From NCBI RefSeq assembly GCF_030418455.1, contig NZ_JAUHPW010000004.1:62001-126000 (forward strand): 64,000 nucleotides of DNA, written 5' to 3'. The notes under the pieces were generated by a model. That model saw only the letters and a list, made by a program, of their open reading frames with translations, was not told the DNA's origin and did not search any database. The stretch's first letter is position 1, and each line of letters starts with the position of its first letter. The stretch comes from Demequina litoralis. Its GTDB lineage: Bacteria > Actinomycetota > Actinomycetes > Actinomycetales > Demequinaceae. Below, piece by piece: positions 38,756-47,155 of the stretch. The translations under genes and the position numbers were made by a program.

Positions 38756-38884
38756 GTCACCCCTCCACACCAACCGGGCACCCCTCCACACCGCCGGCCC
38801 GATGTGAACGGGTACACGGCTCGATCGGGTGCCCCGCGCATCGTCCTGTGTGGAGGAGTGAACGGCGGGTGTGGAGGAGTGCTC
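38756..38884. repeat. Family A intergenic repeat, copy A8 (double units at both ends)
   Basis: Left end GTCACCCCTCCACAC and GCACCCCTCCACAC; right end GTGTGGAGGAGTGAAC and GTGTGGAGGAGTGCTC. The core has GATGTGAACGGGTACA, and a decamer lies at 38837. It starts 13 nt after cysS and is the most complete and symmetrical copy. Confidence 0.85.
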
Positions 38885-38924
38885 AGGGAGCCGGTGCCGT
38901 CCCGCGCCGTTTACCCTTGTAGGC

Positions 38925-39881
38925 ATGGCTGGTAACTCGAAGCGCCGCGGCGCGACCCGTAACGCGGGATCCAAGAAGGGCGCGTCGGTCGGCACCGGCG
39001 GCCACGGTCGCAAGGCGCTCGAGGGCAAGGGCCCCACCCCCAAGGCGGAGGACCGGCCCTATCACAAGGCCCACAAGGCCAAGGTGCGCGCCGAGAAGGA
39101 GGCCTCCAAGCGTCCGCAGAAGGTCGCCAGGGCGACCCCGCGCGACCGCACGTCGGCCGCATCGGACCTCGTGGTCGGCCGCAACAGCGTGCTCGAGGCG
39201 CTGCGCGAGGGCATGAAGGCCACGCAGCTGAGCGTCTTCAACCGCATCGACGCCGACGACCGCGTCACCGAGATCGTGTCGCTCGCCGTCGAGCAGGGCC
39301 TCACGGTCCGCGAGGTCACCAAGGCGACGCTCGACACCATCTCCGACGGCTCGCCGCACCAGGGCGTCGCGCTCGAGGTGCCGCCGTACGAGTACGCGCA
39401 CCCGCAGGACCTGCTCGAGGCGCCGTCGCCGGTGCGCATCGTCGCCCTCGACGGCATCCAGGACCCGCGCAACCTGGGCGCCATCGTGCGCTCGGCGGCC
39501 GCGTTCGGCGCCTCCGGCGCGCTCATCCCCGAGCGTCGCGCCGCGGGCATGACCGTCGCCGCGTGGAAGGTGTCCGCGGGGGCCGCGTCGCGCCTGCCCG
39601 TGGCGCGCGCGACCAACATGGTCCGCACGCTCGAGGAGTACAAGAAGGCCGGCTGCTTCGTGCTGGGCCTCGCGGGCGACGGCGAGGTGGACCTGCACGA
39701 GTCGAGCCTGCTCGACGGGCCGCTCGTCATCGTGGTCGGCGCCGAGGGACAGGGCCTGTCCCGCCTCGTGCGCGAGACCTGCGACCAGGTGGTGTCGATC
39801 CCGATCGCGGCGTCCACCGAGAGCCTCAACGCCTCGGTCGCCGCCTCGATCGCGCTCTACGAGGCGTCCAAGGCGGTCTGA
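38925..39881 (+). CDS. rlmB: 23S rRNA (guanosine-2'-O-)-methyltransferase RlmB (SpoU family)
   Basis: 318 aa. A basic, disordered N-terminal tail (1-75) with GNSKRRGATRNAGSKKG is followed by an RNA-binding substrate domain (VVGRNSVLEALREG) and the SPOUT methyltransferase domain with IQDPRNLGAIVRSAAAFGA, GAEGQGLSR and IPIAASTESLNASVAASI. Methylates a 23S rRNA guanosine with SAM. TACCCT (38912-38917) ends 7 nt before the ATG. In actinobacteria it regularly follows cysS. Confidence 0.93.
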   Translation: MAGNSKRRGATRNAGSKKGASVGTGGHGRKALEGKGPTPKAEDRPYHKAHKAKVRAEKEASKRPQKVARATPRDRTSAASDLVVGRNSVLEALREGMKATQLSVFNRIDADDRVTEIVSLAVEQGLTVREVTKATLDTISDGSPHQGVALEVPPYEYAHPQDLLEAPSPVRIVALDGIQDPRNLGAIVRSAAAFGASGALIPERRAAGMTVAAWKVSAGAASRLPVARATNMVRTLEEYKKAGCFVLGLAGDGEVDLHESSLLDGPLVIVVGAEGQGLSRLVRETCDQVVSIPIAASTESLNASVAASIALYEASKAV

Positions 39882-39887
39882 GCCCGG

Positions 39888-40016
39888 GGACCCCTCCACA
39901 CCGCCCGGTGACCCCTCCACACAGGACGATGCGCCGGGCGCCGGATCCGGGCATGTGGCCGTTCACATCGGGTGGCTTGTGTGGAGCAGTGCCCCGGGTG
40001 CGTGGACAGGTGAACG
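39888..40016. repeat. Family A intergenic repeat, copy A9
   Basis: Left end GACCCCTCCACAC and GTGACCCCTCCACAC; right end GTGTGGAGCAGTGCC and GCGTGGACAGGTGAAC. The core appears reversed (CCGTTCACATCGGG) relative to A6 and A8. A decamer lies at 39924. It fills the gap between convergent rlmB and the DUF4032 gene. Confidence 0.85.
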
Positions 40017-40023
40017 CGCGAGC

Positions 40024-41511
40024 CTAGAACCCGGCCTCCTCGCTGGCCTCCGCGGCGTCGCTCTCGGCCTCCGCCGCATCCGCCGCGCGCCGGTTGCGCT
40101 CGTCGATCTCGCCCGAAAGGGGCGAGCGCTCGGGGGCCGCGACGCGGGTGGTGGCGCGGCGCACGGTGGGCGGAGGCGCGGTGCCCGGCTCGGGCGCGGG
40201 CACCTCGCCCCACGCGTAGGTGTTGTCGTTCTCGAACGGGTCGCGCTTGACGAACTCGGTGCCCACCTCGTCGGTAAGGGCGGGCAGCTCCGCGGTCATC
40301 TCGGCGATCGAGCGGCCCAGCACCGCGCGCTCGTCGGGGCGCAGCGGCAGCACGTTCTTCACGTAGGACGCGGTCGCGACCGGCATCGGCACGTCCTTGC
40401 CGGCCGACTCGGCGAGGTACCAGCGGTGGTCGAGCACCTCGTGGAACACCTGCGCCGGCTCGAGCTTGCCGCGTAGCTCGCGCGGCACCGCGCGGACGGT
40501 CGGCTCGAAGATCGAGGTGAGCCACTCGTGCGCGGCGAAGGCCTCGTCGTCGTAGCCGCCCGCGCTGACGACCCGGTACTCGTCGAGGTCGTTGAGCAGG
40601 CGACGCGCCTGGTTCTCCTGCACGTCGAGGCCGGTGAGGCGCATGAGGCGGCGCGAGTGGAAGCCGGCGTCCACCACCTTGGGGCGGATGCGCAGCCCCT
40701 GGCCGTCGGGGGTCGAGAGCATGTCGAGCTCGCCCACGTCGAAGCCGAGCTCGTTGAGCTCGCGCACGCGCTCGGCGACCTTGAACGGCACGTTCGCGTC
40801 GAAGGTCTCGGTCTCCGTGAGCGCGGCCCACAGCTTGTCGTACTTCGACTCGAGACGCTCGCCGATCTTGAACGGGTCGATGCCCTCGTCCAGGTCCTCG
40901 TTGGCCTGCAGGTCGAGGATCTCGCCGATGATGTTGGTGGTCGCGATCTCGAGGTCGTACGCGCGCTGGCCCGACGTGAGGGTCTCGTGGAGGTCACCGG
41001 TCTCGGCGTCCACGAGATAGGCGCTGAACTCCGAGGCGTCGCGGCGGAACAGCGCGTTCGACAGCGACACGTCGCCCCAGTAGAAGCCGTTGAGGTGGAG
41101 GCGCACCAGCAGCACCGACAGCGCGTCGATGAGCCGGTTGAGCGTGCCCTTGCGCAGCGCGGTCGAGAACAGCGCGCGGTAGGGGAGGGAGAACGCGAGG
41201 TGCTCCGTCACGAGCGCGGCGGACAGCTCCTCGCCGGTGGGCGTGAACCGGCGCGTCACCACGGCCACGGCGTGCACGCAGGGCGTCTCCATGCGCTCCA
41301 GCTCGCGCAGCATCTGGAACTCGCGGTACGCGATCTCGCGGTTGGTCTCCTTGACGGCGAGGACGTTCCCGCCGTGGCGGACGAAGCGCACCACGTGGCG
41401 CGACAGTCCCCTCGGCAGCGCGGCGATGCGGTCCTCGGGCCAGGCGGAGAGGGGGATGTCCCACGGGAGCTCCATCAGCGCCGGATCGGCGGCCCCGGTG
41501 ATGTGCGGCAT
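40024..41511 (-). CDS. DUF4032 protein with kinase-like N-terminal region
   Basis: 495 aa. The N-terminal half has features of a lipopolysaccharide-kinase-like fold: VRFVRHGGNVLAVKETNREIAYREFQMLRELER (Lys and Glu) and VLLVRLHLNGFYWGDVSLSNALFRRD, where GDVSLSN replaces HRDLKPxN. The DUF4032 region covers about 230-400. The last 70 residues are Ala/Glu-rich. Found across actinobacteria; the substrate is unknown. TACGCT (41518-41523) ends 6 nt before ATG 41511, so the mRNA is probably leaderless. Confidence 0.8.
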   Translation of the reverse strand: MPHITGAADPALMELPWDIPLSAWPEDRIAALPRGLSRHVVRFVRHGGNVLAVKETNREIAYREFQMLRELERMETPCVHAVAVVTRRFTPTGEELSAALVTEHLAFSLPYRALFSTALRKGTLNRLIDALSVLLVRLHLNGFYWGDVSLSNALFRRDASEFSAYLVDAETGDLHETLTSGQRAYDLEIATTNIIGEILDLQANEDLDEGIDPFKIGERLESKYDKLWAALTETETFDANVPFKVAERVRELNELGFDVGELDMLSTPDGQGLRIRPKVVDAGFHSRRLMRLTGLDVQENQARRLLNDLDEYRVVSAGGYDDEAFAAHEWLTSIFEPTVRAVPRELRGKLEPAQVFHEVLDHRWYLAESAGKDVPMPVATASYVKNVLPLRPDERAVLGRSIAEMTAELPALTDEVGTEFVKRDPFENDNTYAWGEVPAPEPGTAPPPTVRRATTRVAAPERSPLSGEIDERNRRAADAAEAESDAAEASEEAGF

Positions 41512-41602
41512 GGGTCCAGCGTAACGAGAGGCGCCCGGGACCCCGTGTACCGTCCGGGGATCTGCTCCGCACGGCGCCCAACGCGACACGCCGTGTGCGG
41601 GC

Positions 41603-41675
41603 GGACGATGCGCCGGCCGGGCCGGCGTGTCGCCGCCGGGACCGTGCTGAGCGAACCGGTGGGGGCGCATCGTCC
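41603..41675. repeat. Inverted decamer pair upstream of DUF4032
   Basis: GGACGATGCGCC pairs with GGCGCATCGTCC over 12 bp around a 49-nt loop that is itself palindromic in part (GGCCGGGCCGGCG). It lies between the divergently placed DUF4032 start and the ABC ATPase terminator. Confidence 0.7.
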
Positions 41676-41686
41676 CCGGGGACGCC

Positions 41687-41726
41687 GAAGGGGGCGGCCC
41701 CGGCGTGAACCGGGACCGCCCCCTTC
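41687..41726 (-). terminator. Terminator of the ABC ATPase gene
   Basis: GAAGGGGGCGG and CCGCCCCCTTC form the base of a stem continued by CCCGG/CCGGG, 15 nt after the stop codon. Confidence 0.8.
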
Positions 41727-41741
41727 GGGAAGCGGTGAGGC

Positions 41742-42905
41742 TTACTTCGCGAGCGTGCGCGACGCGTCGGTGTGAACCGCGTGCGTCGAGATGCGCTGCT
41801 GCGTGGCGGACGAGAAGACGTGCTGCTCGCCCGGGCGGATGGTGACCCAGATGGTGTCGCCCTTCGCGGGGACGTCGCGCGGGTCGACGCGGACGATGCC
41901 CTCTCCGGAGCCGCCCACCTTGACGTCGCCGGCGGTGGCCAGCGGGGTCGGGAGGGTGCCGTAGACGAACGCGTCCGAGCCGAGCTCCTCGACGACGTTG
42001 ACCTCGACCGGGAACGCGCCCGGCGTGTTCGGGGCGACGCGGTCGAGCGACTCCGGGCGGAAGCCCAGGATGACGTCGCCCTTGTCGTCGGCGGTCATGT
42101 TGGCGACGGTGTCGCGCTCGAGCTGCACCTTCGAGTCGCCGACGAGCGCGTAGCCGTCCTCGACGCGGAAGGTCGACAGGTTCATGGCCGGCGAGCCGAT
42201 GAAGCCCGCGACGAACACGTTCTGCGGGGTGTCGTACATCTCGCGCGGCGTGCCGACCTGCTGGAGGAGGCCGTCCTTGAGGACCGCGATGCGGTCACCC
42301 ATGGTGAGGGCCTCGACCTGGTCGTGCGTCACGTAGACGGTGGTGGTGCCCAGGCGACGCTGCAGCGCGGCGATCTGCGTACGCGTCTGGACGCGGAGCT
42401 TGGCGTCGAGGTTCGACAGCGGCTCGTCCATGAGGAACACCTGCGGCTGGCGGACGATCGCACGACCCATGGCGACACGCTGACGCTGACCACCCGAGAG
42501 GGCCTTCGGCTTGCGGTCGAGGTACTCGGTGAGGTCGAGGATCTTCGCGGCGGCCTCGACGCGCTCACGGATCGTGGCCTTGTCGACCTTGGCGATCTTG
42601 AGCGCGAAGCCCATGTTGTCCGCGACGGTCATGTGCGGGTAGAGCGCGTAGGACTGGAACACCATCGCGATGTCGCGGTCCTTGGGCTGCACGTGCGTGA
42701 CGTCGCGGTCACCCACGTAGATGGCGCCCTTGTCGACGTCCTCGAGGCCCGCGAGCATGCGGAGCGAGGTGGACTTTCCGCAACCGGAGGGGCCGACGAG
42801 GACGAGGAACTCGCCGTCGGCGATCTGCAGGTCGAGCTGGTCGACTGCGGGGCGCTCGGTGCCGGGGTAGATCCTCGACGCCTTGTCATAAGTAACGGTG
42901 GCCAT
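41742..42905 (-). CDS. Sugar ABC transporter ATP-binding protein (MsmX/UgpC/MalK type)
   Basis: 387 aa. Walker [10 protein letters not shown] near 39-47, Q-loop VFQSYALYPHMTV, signature LSGGQRQR, Walker B VFLMDEPLSNLD, then C-terminal TOBE/OB domains (about 245-370). This type serves several carbohydrate importers at once; no permease genes are near, which fits a shared ATPase. ATG 42905 is chosen; an in-frame TTG at 42911 is closer to the AAGGG site and is possible. Confidence 0.9.
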   Translation of the reverse strand: MATVTYDKASRIYPGTERPAVDQLDLQIADGEFLVLVGPSGCGKSTSLRMLAGLEDVDKGAIYVGDRDVTHVQPKDRDIAMVFQSYALYPHMTVADNMGFALKIAKVDKATIRERVEAAAKILDLTEYLDRKPKALSGGQRQRVAMGRAIVRQPQVFLMDEPLSNLDAKLRVQTRTQIAALQRRLGTTTVYVTHDQVEALTMGDRIAVLKDGLLQQVGTPREMYDTPQNVFVAGFIGSPAMNLSTFRVEDGYALVGDSKVQLERDTVANMTADDKGDVILGFRPESLDRVAPNTPGAFPVEVNVVEELGSDAFVYGTLPTPLATAGDVKVGGSGEGIVRVDPRDVPAKGDTIWVTIRPGEQHVFSSATQQRISTHAVHTDASRTLAK

Positions 42906-43054
42906 GGCCAATGTTTCCCTTCACCGGCAGGTACGTGCCGGACGATCCGTTGTGAAGAGTGCCGCTGTGGTGTCCACTTTGACACTGCCGGGTTCTGTCC
43001 GGCCCGCCCATACTCTCACACCCCGACCGGGACCTGGGACCCCCCCGACCGCCC

Positions 43055-43110
43055 ATGACAAAGGTGACGCATGTGACCGGCGGAGCCGTCACATGCGTCA
43101 CCTTTGTCAT
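43055..43110. repeat. Family B inverted repeat, copy B1 (perfect 23-bp arms)
   Basis: The left arm (43055-43077) begins ATGACAAAGGTGACGC and ends ATGTGAC; the right arm (43088-43110) is its exact complement. The 10-nt loop is CGGCGGAGCC-like. It lies 26 nt before the Ser/Thr kinase gene and just upstream of its -10 box (43125), so it may affect transcription there. Confidence 0.85.
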
Positions 43111-43136
43111 TGCGAATCGCCCGGTAGGTTGAGGAC

Positions 43137-44762
43137 ATGGCCGGGCTGCAGCGCGAGGTGGGTGACATCGTCGGCGGCTACCGCGTGCTCGGGCGGCTCG
43201 GCTCCGGCGGGTCCGGATCGGTGTACAAGGTCGCCGACCAGGGCGGCCACCAGGCGGCCCTCAAGCTCGTCGACGCGCGCCAGGACGAGGTCGCCGCCGC
43301 GCGCCTCGAACGCGAGGTGCGGGCGCTGCAGTCGCTGCGCCACCCGGCGGTCCCGCACATCCTCGACGCCGAGCTCGACGAGGACGAGACCTTCGTCGTC
43401 TTCGAGCTCGTGCCCGGCGAGACGCTCTTCGACCATGTGCAACGGCACGGCCCCCTCGCGGGCGACGCGCTCGCGGCCTTCGCGGACCGCACCGCCTCCG
43501 CGCTCGAGGCGGTCCACGCGGCGGGCGTGGTCCACCGCGACGTCACCCCGTCGAACGTGATGATGGGTCCCGACGGCCCCGTCCTCATCGACTTCGGGCT
43601 CGCCCACCGCTCCGACGACGCGCGCCTCACCCGCGAGGGCCTCGTGAGCGGCACGCCCGGCTACGTCGCGCCCGAGGTGATCGACGGCGCCGAGCCCGGC
43701 ACGCAGGCCGACCGCTGGTCCTGGGCCGCCACCGTCGCCTTCGCGATGACCGGTCACGGGCCCTTCGGCTCGGGCTCCGGCGCGATCGGCCGCACCCTCG
43801 AGGACGACGTCACCCTTCCCGAAGTGCCCGGCGCGCCCGCGCTGCGCGCCGCACTCGGCCGCGACGTCGCCGGACGCCCCGGGATGAGGGACGTGGTCGC
43901 GGCGCTGCGCGGCGCGACCGTCGTGATGCCGGCGCTCCCGCCCACCGCGGTCGCGCCGACCGGACTCATGGCCGAGGGCTGGGAGGACCCCGACGCCACG
44001 GCCGTCCTCCCCAGCGGCGAGCAGCGCGTCCCCGCCGTCCCCGGCGACGATGCGGACGATGCGGGGCAGCACTGGGTCGAGCGGCTCCCGTGGGAGGAGG
44101 AGGGGGACGAGGACCGCACGGACCTCGACCACCTCGACCACCTCGACGAGGAGGGCGAGGCCTGCCCGTACGCCCCTCGCCGTCGGCTGCTGCTCGCGCT
44201 CGCGGCCCTCGTCGTCGTGGCGGCGGCGCCGCTCGCCCCGACCCTGTCCTTCCTCGTGATGGCCGGCGTCGCGATCCTCGCCCGGGGCGTGTGGCGCCGC
44301 GCGGTCGCGATCCAGGCGGCCGAGGCCAAGCGCGGCAGGCGGCGCACGTCCGACACCGTGGTGCAGACCATCGGCCTGCCGTGGCACACGCTGCGGGCCG
44401 CCGCCGAGGCCGTGCCCGCGATCCTCACCTCCGCCGCGCTGGGCATCGGCGCCGGCGCGGGGGCGTGGTGGCTCGTGTCGTCGGGGAACGTGATCGGCGC
44501 ATCGGCCGACGCCCAGTACTACGGTCACGCCGCGGCCCTCGCGCTCGGCGCCGCGGTCGCCGTGATCGCGATGGCGTACGGGCCGTTCATGTCGGGCACG
44601 CGCGACGGCGCCCACCGCATGGCCGCCGCGGTCTCGCCCACGGGCGGGCTGCGCGCCGCGTGGACGCTCGTCGCGCTCACCGCGATCCTGGTCGCCGCGA
44701 TCGGCGTCTACGTCCAGCTCGCGCCGTGGTGGTGGCCGCTGCCCGATCTCGCGCTCGGGTGA
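43137..44762 (+). CDS. Hanks-type serine/threonine protein kinase with membrane C-terminus
   Basis: 541 aa. Kinase domain (about 15-265): glycine loop LGSGGSGSVYK, Lys in AALKLV, catalytic loop HRDVTPSN (133-140) and DFG in VLIDFGLAHR, followed by SGTPGYVAPE. In the loop Thr replaces the usual Lys, a change found in some active bacterial kinases. A linker with an acidic stretch leads to four C-terminal membrane segments (about 350-375, 430-455, 465-485, 515-535). No PASTA or other sensor is seen. TAGGTT (43125-43130) ends 6 nt before the ATG. Confidence 0.88.
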   Translation: MAGLQREVGDIVGGYRVLGRLGSGGSGSVYKVADQGGHQAALKLVDARQDEVAAARLEREVRALQSLRHPAVPHILDAELDEDETFVVFELVPGETLFDHVQRHGPLAGDALAAFADRTASALEAVHAAGVVHRDVTPSNVMMGPDGPVLIDFGLAHRSDDARLTREGLVSGTPGYVAPEVIDGAEPGTQADRWSWAATVAFAMTGHGPFGSGSGAIGRTLEDDVTLPEVPGAPALRAALGRDVAGRPGMRDVVAALRGATVVMPALPPTAVAPTGLMAEGWEDPDATAVLPSGEQRVPAVPGDDADDAGQHWVERLPWEEEGDEDRTDLDHLDHLDEEGEACPYAPRRRLLLALAALVVVAAAPLAPTLSFLVMAGVAILARGVWRRAVAIQAAEAKRGRRRTSDTVVQTIGLPWHTLRAAAEAVPAILTSAALGIGAGAGAWWLVSSGNVIGASADAQYYGHAAALALGAAVAVIAMAYGPFMSGTRDGAHRMAAAVSPTGGLRAAWTLVALTAILVAAIGVYVQLAPWWWPLPDLALG

Positions 44763-44877
44763 CCCGCGCCGGACGACGGCGGGCGCCGGAACAGACGGCG
44801 CCGCCGGGACGTTGGGCGGGCAGGCGGCACGCGGTGCCCGCGGTACCGTGAGCGTGCGCGAGACGAGGAGAGCGACG

Positions 44878-45387
44878 ATGAGCACCGAGGCGATCGAGGC
44901 CCAGAGCGAGGCGCCCGCCGGGCGGTGGGCGACGGTGCAGCCGTGGCTGAGCCTCGTGGTGCGCGTGGCGATGGCGGTCATCCTCGTCGCGGCCGCGGTC
45001 CCCAAGATGGTGGACATCCCGCAGTCGATCATCGCGGTGCGCGCCTACCGGATCCTGCCCGAGGCGGTCGTGCCGCTCGTGGGCACCATGCTCCCGTTCG
45101 TCGAGCTCGTCCTCGCGCTGTTCCTCTTCGCGGGCCTGTTCACGCGCCTGTCGGCGATCGTGTGGCTCGTCATGATGGCGGGCTTCGTCACGGGTGTGAT
45201 CTGGGCGTGGGCGCACGGGCTGAGCATCGACTGCGGCTGCTTCGGCGGCGGCGGCGAGGTCGCCGAGGGCACCACCAACTACCCGCTGCACATGCTCGAA
45301 CGCGCCGGCTTCGTCGCGCTGGGCACGTACCTGCTCATCTGGCCGCGGTCGAGGTTCTCCGCGGACGGCTGGATGCGGGCCGCGTGA
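44878..45387 (+). CDS. DoxX/MauE-family membrane redox protein
   Basis: 169 aa with four predicted membrane helices (about 24-42, 66-88, 91-112, 140-158). The CGC pair in IDCGCFGG (Cys119, Cys121) is typical of MauE-type proteins thought to pass electrons to exported thioredoxin-like proteins. The next gene, 54 nt downstream, is a DsbA-like thioredoxin, which supports a joint role in disulfide chemistry outside the membrane. GAGGAG lies 7 nt before ATG 44878. Confidence 0.82.
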   Translation: MSTEAIEAQSEAPAGRWATVQPWLSLVVRVAMAVILVAAAVPKMVDIPQSIIAVRAYRILPEAVVPLVGTMLPFVELVLALFLFAGLFTRLSAIVWLVMMAGFVTGVIWAWAHGLSIDCGCFGGGGEVAEGTTNYPLHMLERAGFVALGTYLLIWPRSRFSADGWMRAA

Positions 45388-45441
45388 CGCGCATCGTCTA
45401 GATTTCTGCTGACCCCGACTTACGAACCCCTGGAGAGATCC

Positions 45442-46245
45442 ATGTCCGCCAAGAACACCAAGGGCGACGCACGCGCGGCCGCCAAGGCCAAGGCGCAGGC
45501 GCAGGTGCGCGCCAAGGAACGCCGCACGACCATGATGATCATCGCGGGCTCCGTGGTGGGCCTCGTCCTCTTCGGCGGCCTCATCTTCTTCATTGTCAAC
45601 CAGAGCAAGGTGCCGGAGCTCGGCGCCGAGGGCGCGACCGCCCCGGCCGCCGCGGACGCGACCGGCGGCATCCCCGTCGGCACCGGCGGCGTGGTCGGCG
45701 AGGACGTGCCGGTCGACGTGCCGCGCGTCGACGTCTACCTCGACTTCATGTGCCCCATCTGCGGCACCTTCGAGGCGATCAACGCGGACGACCTGAACGA
45801 GCTGCGCGAGGCCGGCGACATCGCGCTGTACTACCACCCGATCTCGATCCTCGACCGCTTCAGCTCGGGCACCGAGTTCTCGACCCGCTCGGCGGGCGCG
45901 GCCGGCGTGGTCGCCGACCAGGCGCCGGAGTACTTCAACGACTTCATGGCGACGATGTTCGCCAACCAGCCCGAGGAGAACACCACCGGCCTGAGCGACG
46001 ACGAGATCGCGGACCTCGCGAGCCTCGTCGGCATCCCGGACGACGTGGTCGCGAACCTCGACGACACCGACTTCAAGAAGTGGGCCACCGCGGCGACGCA
46101 GCAGGCCTCCGTCGACGGCATGCAGGGCACCCCGACGGTGCGCGTGTCCGAGTCGGGCGACTTCGCGGACGGCGCGATCCTCGAGGACGTCAACTACTTC
46201 GAGGAGGGCGTGCTCAAGGCCTACCTCGAGGGCCTCGGCTCCTAG
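45442..46245 (+). CDS. Membrane-anchored DsbA-family thiol-disulfide oxidoreductase
   Basis: 267 aa. A charged cytoplasmic N-terminus is followed by one membrane helix (about 31-52) and a thioredoxin-like DsbA domain outside the cell. Active site CPIC at residues 104-107 in DFMCPICGTFE; the cis-proline is in GTPTVRV. Likely oxidises or isomerises disulfides in exported proteins, with electrons exchanged through the upstream MauE-like protein. Length is normal for actinobacterial family members. Confidence 0.88.
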   Translation: MSAKNTKGDARAAAKAKAQAQVRAKERRTTMMIIAGSVVGLVLFGGLIFFIVNQSKVPELGAEGATAPAAADATGGIPVGTGGVVGEDVPVDVPRVDVYLDFMCPICGTFEAINADDLNELREAGDIALYYHPISILDRFSSGTEFSTRSAGAAGVVADQAPEYFNDFMATMFANQPEENTTGLSDDEIADLASLVGIPDDVVANLDDTDFKKWATAATQQASVDGMQGTPTVRVSESGDFADGAILEDVNYFEEGVLKAYLEGLGS

Positions 46246-46263
46246 GACTCTCCGCCCGAGCGC

Positions 46264-46273
46264 CGCATCGTCC
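46264..46273 (-). repeat. Isolated decamer between dsbA and tRNA-Thr
   Basis: CGCATCGTCC, 19 nt after the dsbA-like stop. The flanks GAGCGCCG and CGGTGCGGCGCTC could extend it into a hairpin, which may end the mauE-dsbA transcript. Confidence 0.6.
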
Positions 46274-46338
46274 TCCGGGACGGTGCGGCGCTCGCGCGTC
46301 GGGGGCGGGGCGGCCGCCCGGTATCCTGGCCGCCGCAG

Positions 46339-46414
46339 GCTGGCATGGCGCAATCGGTAGCGCAGCGCTCTTGTAAAGCGAAGGTTGCGGGTTCGAGTCC
46401 CGCTGCCAGCTCCA
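46339..46414 (+). tRNA. tRNA-Thr (anticodon TGT)
   Basis: A full cloverleaf: acceptor GCTGGCA/TGCCAGC, D-loop with GGTA, anticodon loop CTTGTAA with TGT, T-arm GCGGG-TTCGAGT-CCCGC, discriminator T and encoded CCA (46412-46414). Reads ACA codons. Confidence 0.95.
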
Positions 46415-46440
46415 CCTCCTCCCGCGCGCGCCGGGGCCGG

Positions 46441-47127
46441 TCAGAACAGCCCGTCGCCGGCGGGCGTGCCCCAGCGGATCGGGCCCGCGCCCTGCTCCTC
46501 GAGCAGGCGGTTCACCCGCGAGAACGGCCGCGACCCGAGGAAGCCGCGCGACGCGCTCAGCGGGCTCGGGTGCGCGGACTCGACGCGCGGCACGTCCCCG
46601 AGCAGCGGGCCCAGCGCCCGCGCATCGTTGCCCCACAGGATCGCCACGAGCGGACCGCCGTGCGCGGCGAGCGCCTCGATCGCGAGCCCCGTGACCTCCT
46701 CCCAGCCGCGCCGGCGGTGCGAGCCGGCCTCGCCCGGACGCACCGTGAGCACCCGGTTGAGCAGCATCACCCCCTGCGCGTGCCAGTGCGACAGGTCGCC
46801 CGAGGTGAGCATCTCGCCGGTGTCGTCGTGCAGCTCGCGCGCGACGTTGCGCAGCGAGCGGGGCATGGGGTGGTCCGGCGGCACGGAGAAGCTGAGCCCC
46901 ACCGGGTCACCGGGGGTGGGGTAGGGGTCCTGCCCCACGAGCAGGACGCGCACGTCCGCGAGCGGCAGCGTGAAGGCGCGCAGCACCGCGTCGGGGTCCG
47001 GCAGGTAGCCGCGGCCGGCCGCGGCCTCCGCGCGCAGGAAGGCCTCGAGCGCGGCGAGCGTCGGCTCCGCGGGCGCGAGCGCGGCGGCCCAGTCGGGGGC
47101 CACCCGGGTGCGCCACGCATCGTCCAC
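46441..47127 (-). CDS. ung: Uracil-DNA glycosylase, family 1
   Basis: 228 aa. Removes uracil from DNA. Catalytic Asp in [19 protein letters not shown], the uracil-binding [10 protein letters not shown] and the minor-groove loop [12 protein letters not shown] are present. The start is GTG 47127: TAGGGT (47134-47139) ends 6 nt upstream, and codons 1-4 (GTG GAC GAT GCG) contain a decamer repeat. The 3' end faces tRNA-Thr. Confidence 0.94.
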   Translation of the reverse strand: MDDAWRTRVAPDWAAALAPAEPTLAALEAFLRAEAAAGRGYLPDPDAVLRAFTLPLADVRVLLVGQDPYPTPGDPVGLSFSVPPDHPMPRSLRNVARELHDDTGEMLTSGDLSHWHAQGVMLLNRVLTVRPGEAGSHRRRGWEEVTGLAIEALAAHGGPLVAILWGNDARALGPLLGDVPRVESAHPSPLSASRGFLGSRPFSRVNRLLEEQGAGPIRWGTPAGDGLF

Positions 47128-47155
47128 GCGGCCACCCTAGCGAGGGGACGATGCG
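47116..47155. repeat. Inverted decamer pair over the ung start
   Basis: CGCATCGTCC (47116) and GGACGATGCG (47146) face each other across 20 nt that contain the ung -10 box. One copy is the first codons of ung. Folding would hide the start region. Confidence 0.7.

Noticed and set aside
38756-40016. A CRISPR array from the CTCCACAC repeats
   Set aside because: Units are irregularly spaced, face each other, are short, and occur in separate gaps without regular spacers or cas genes.
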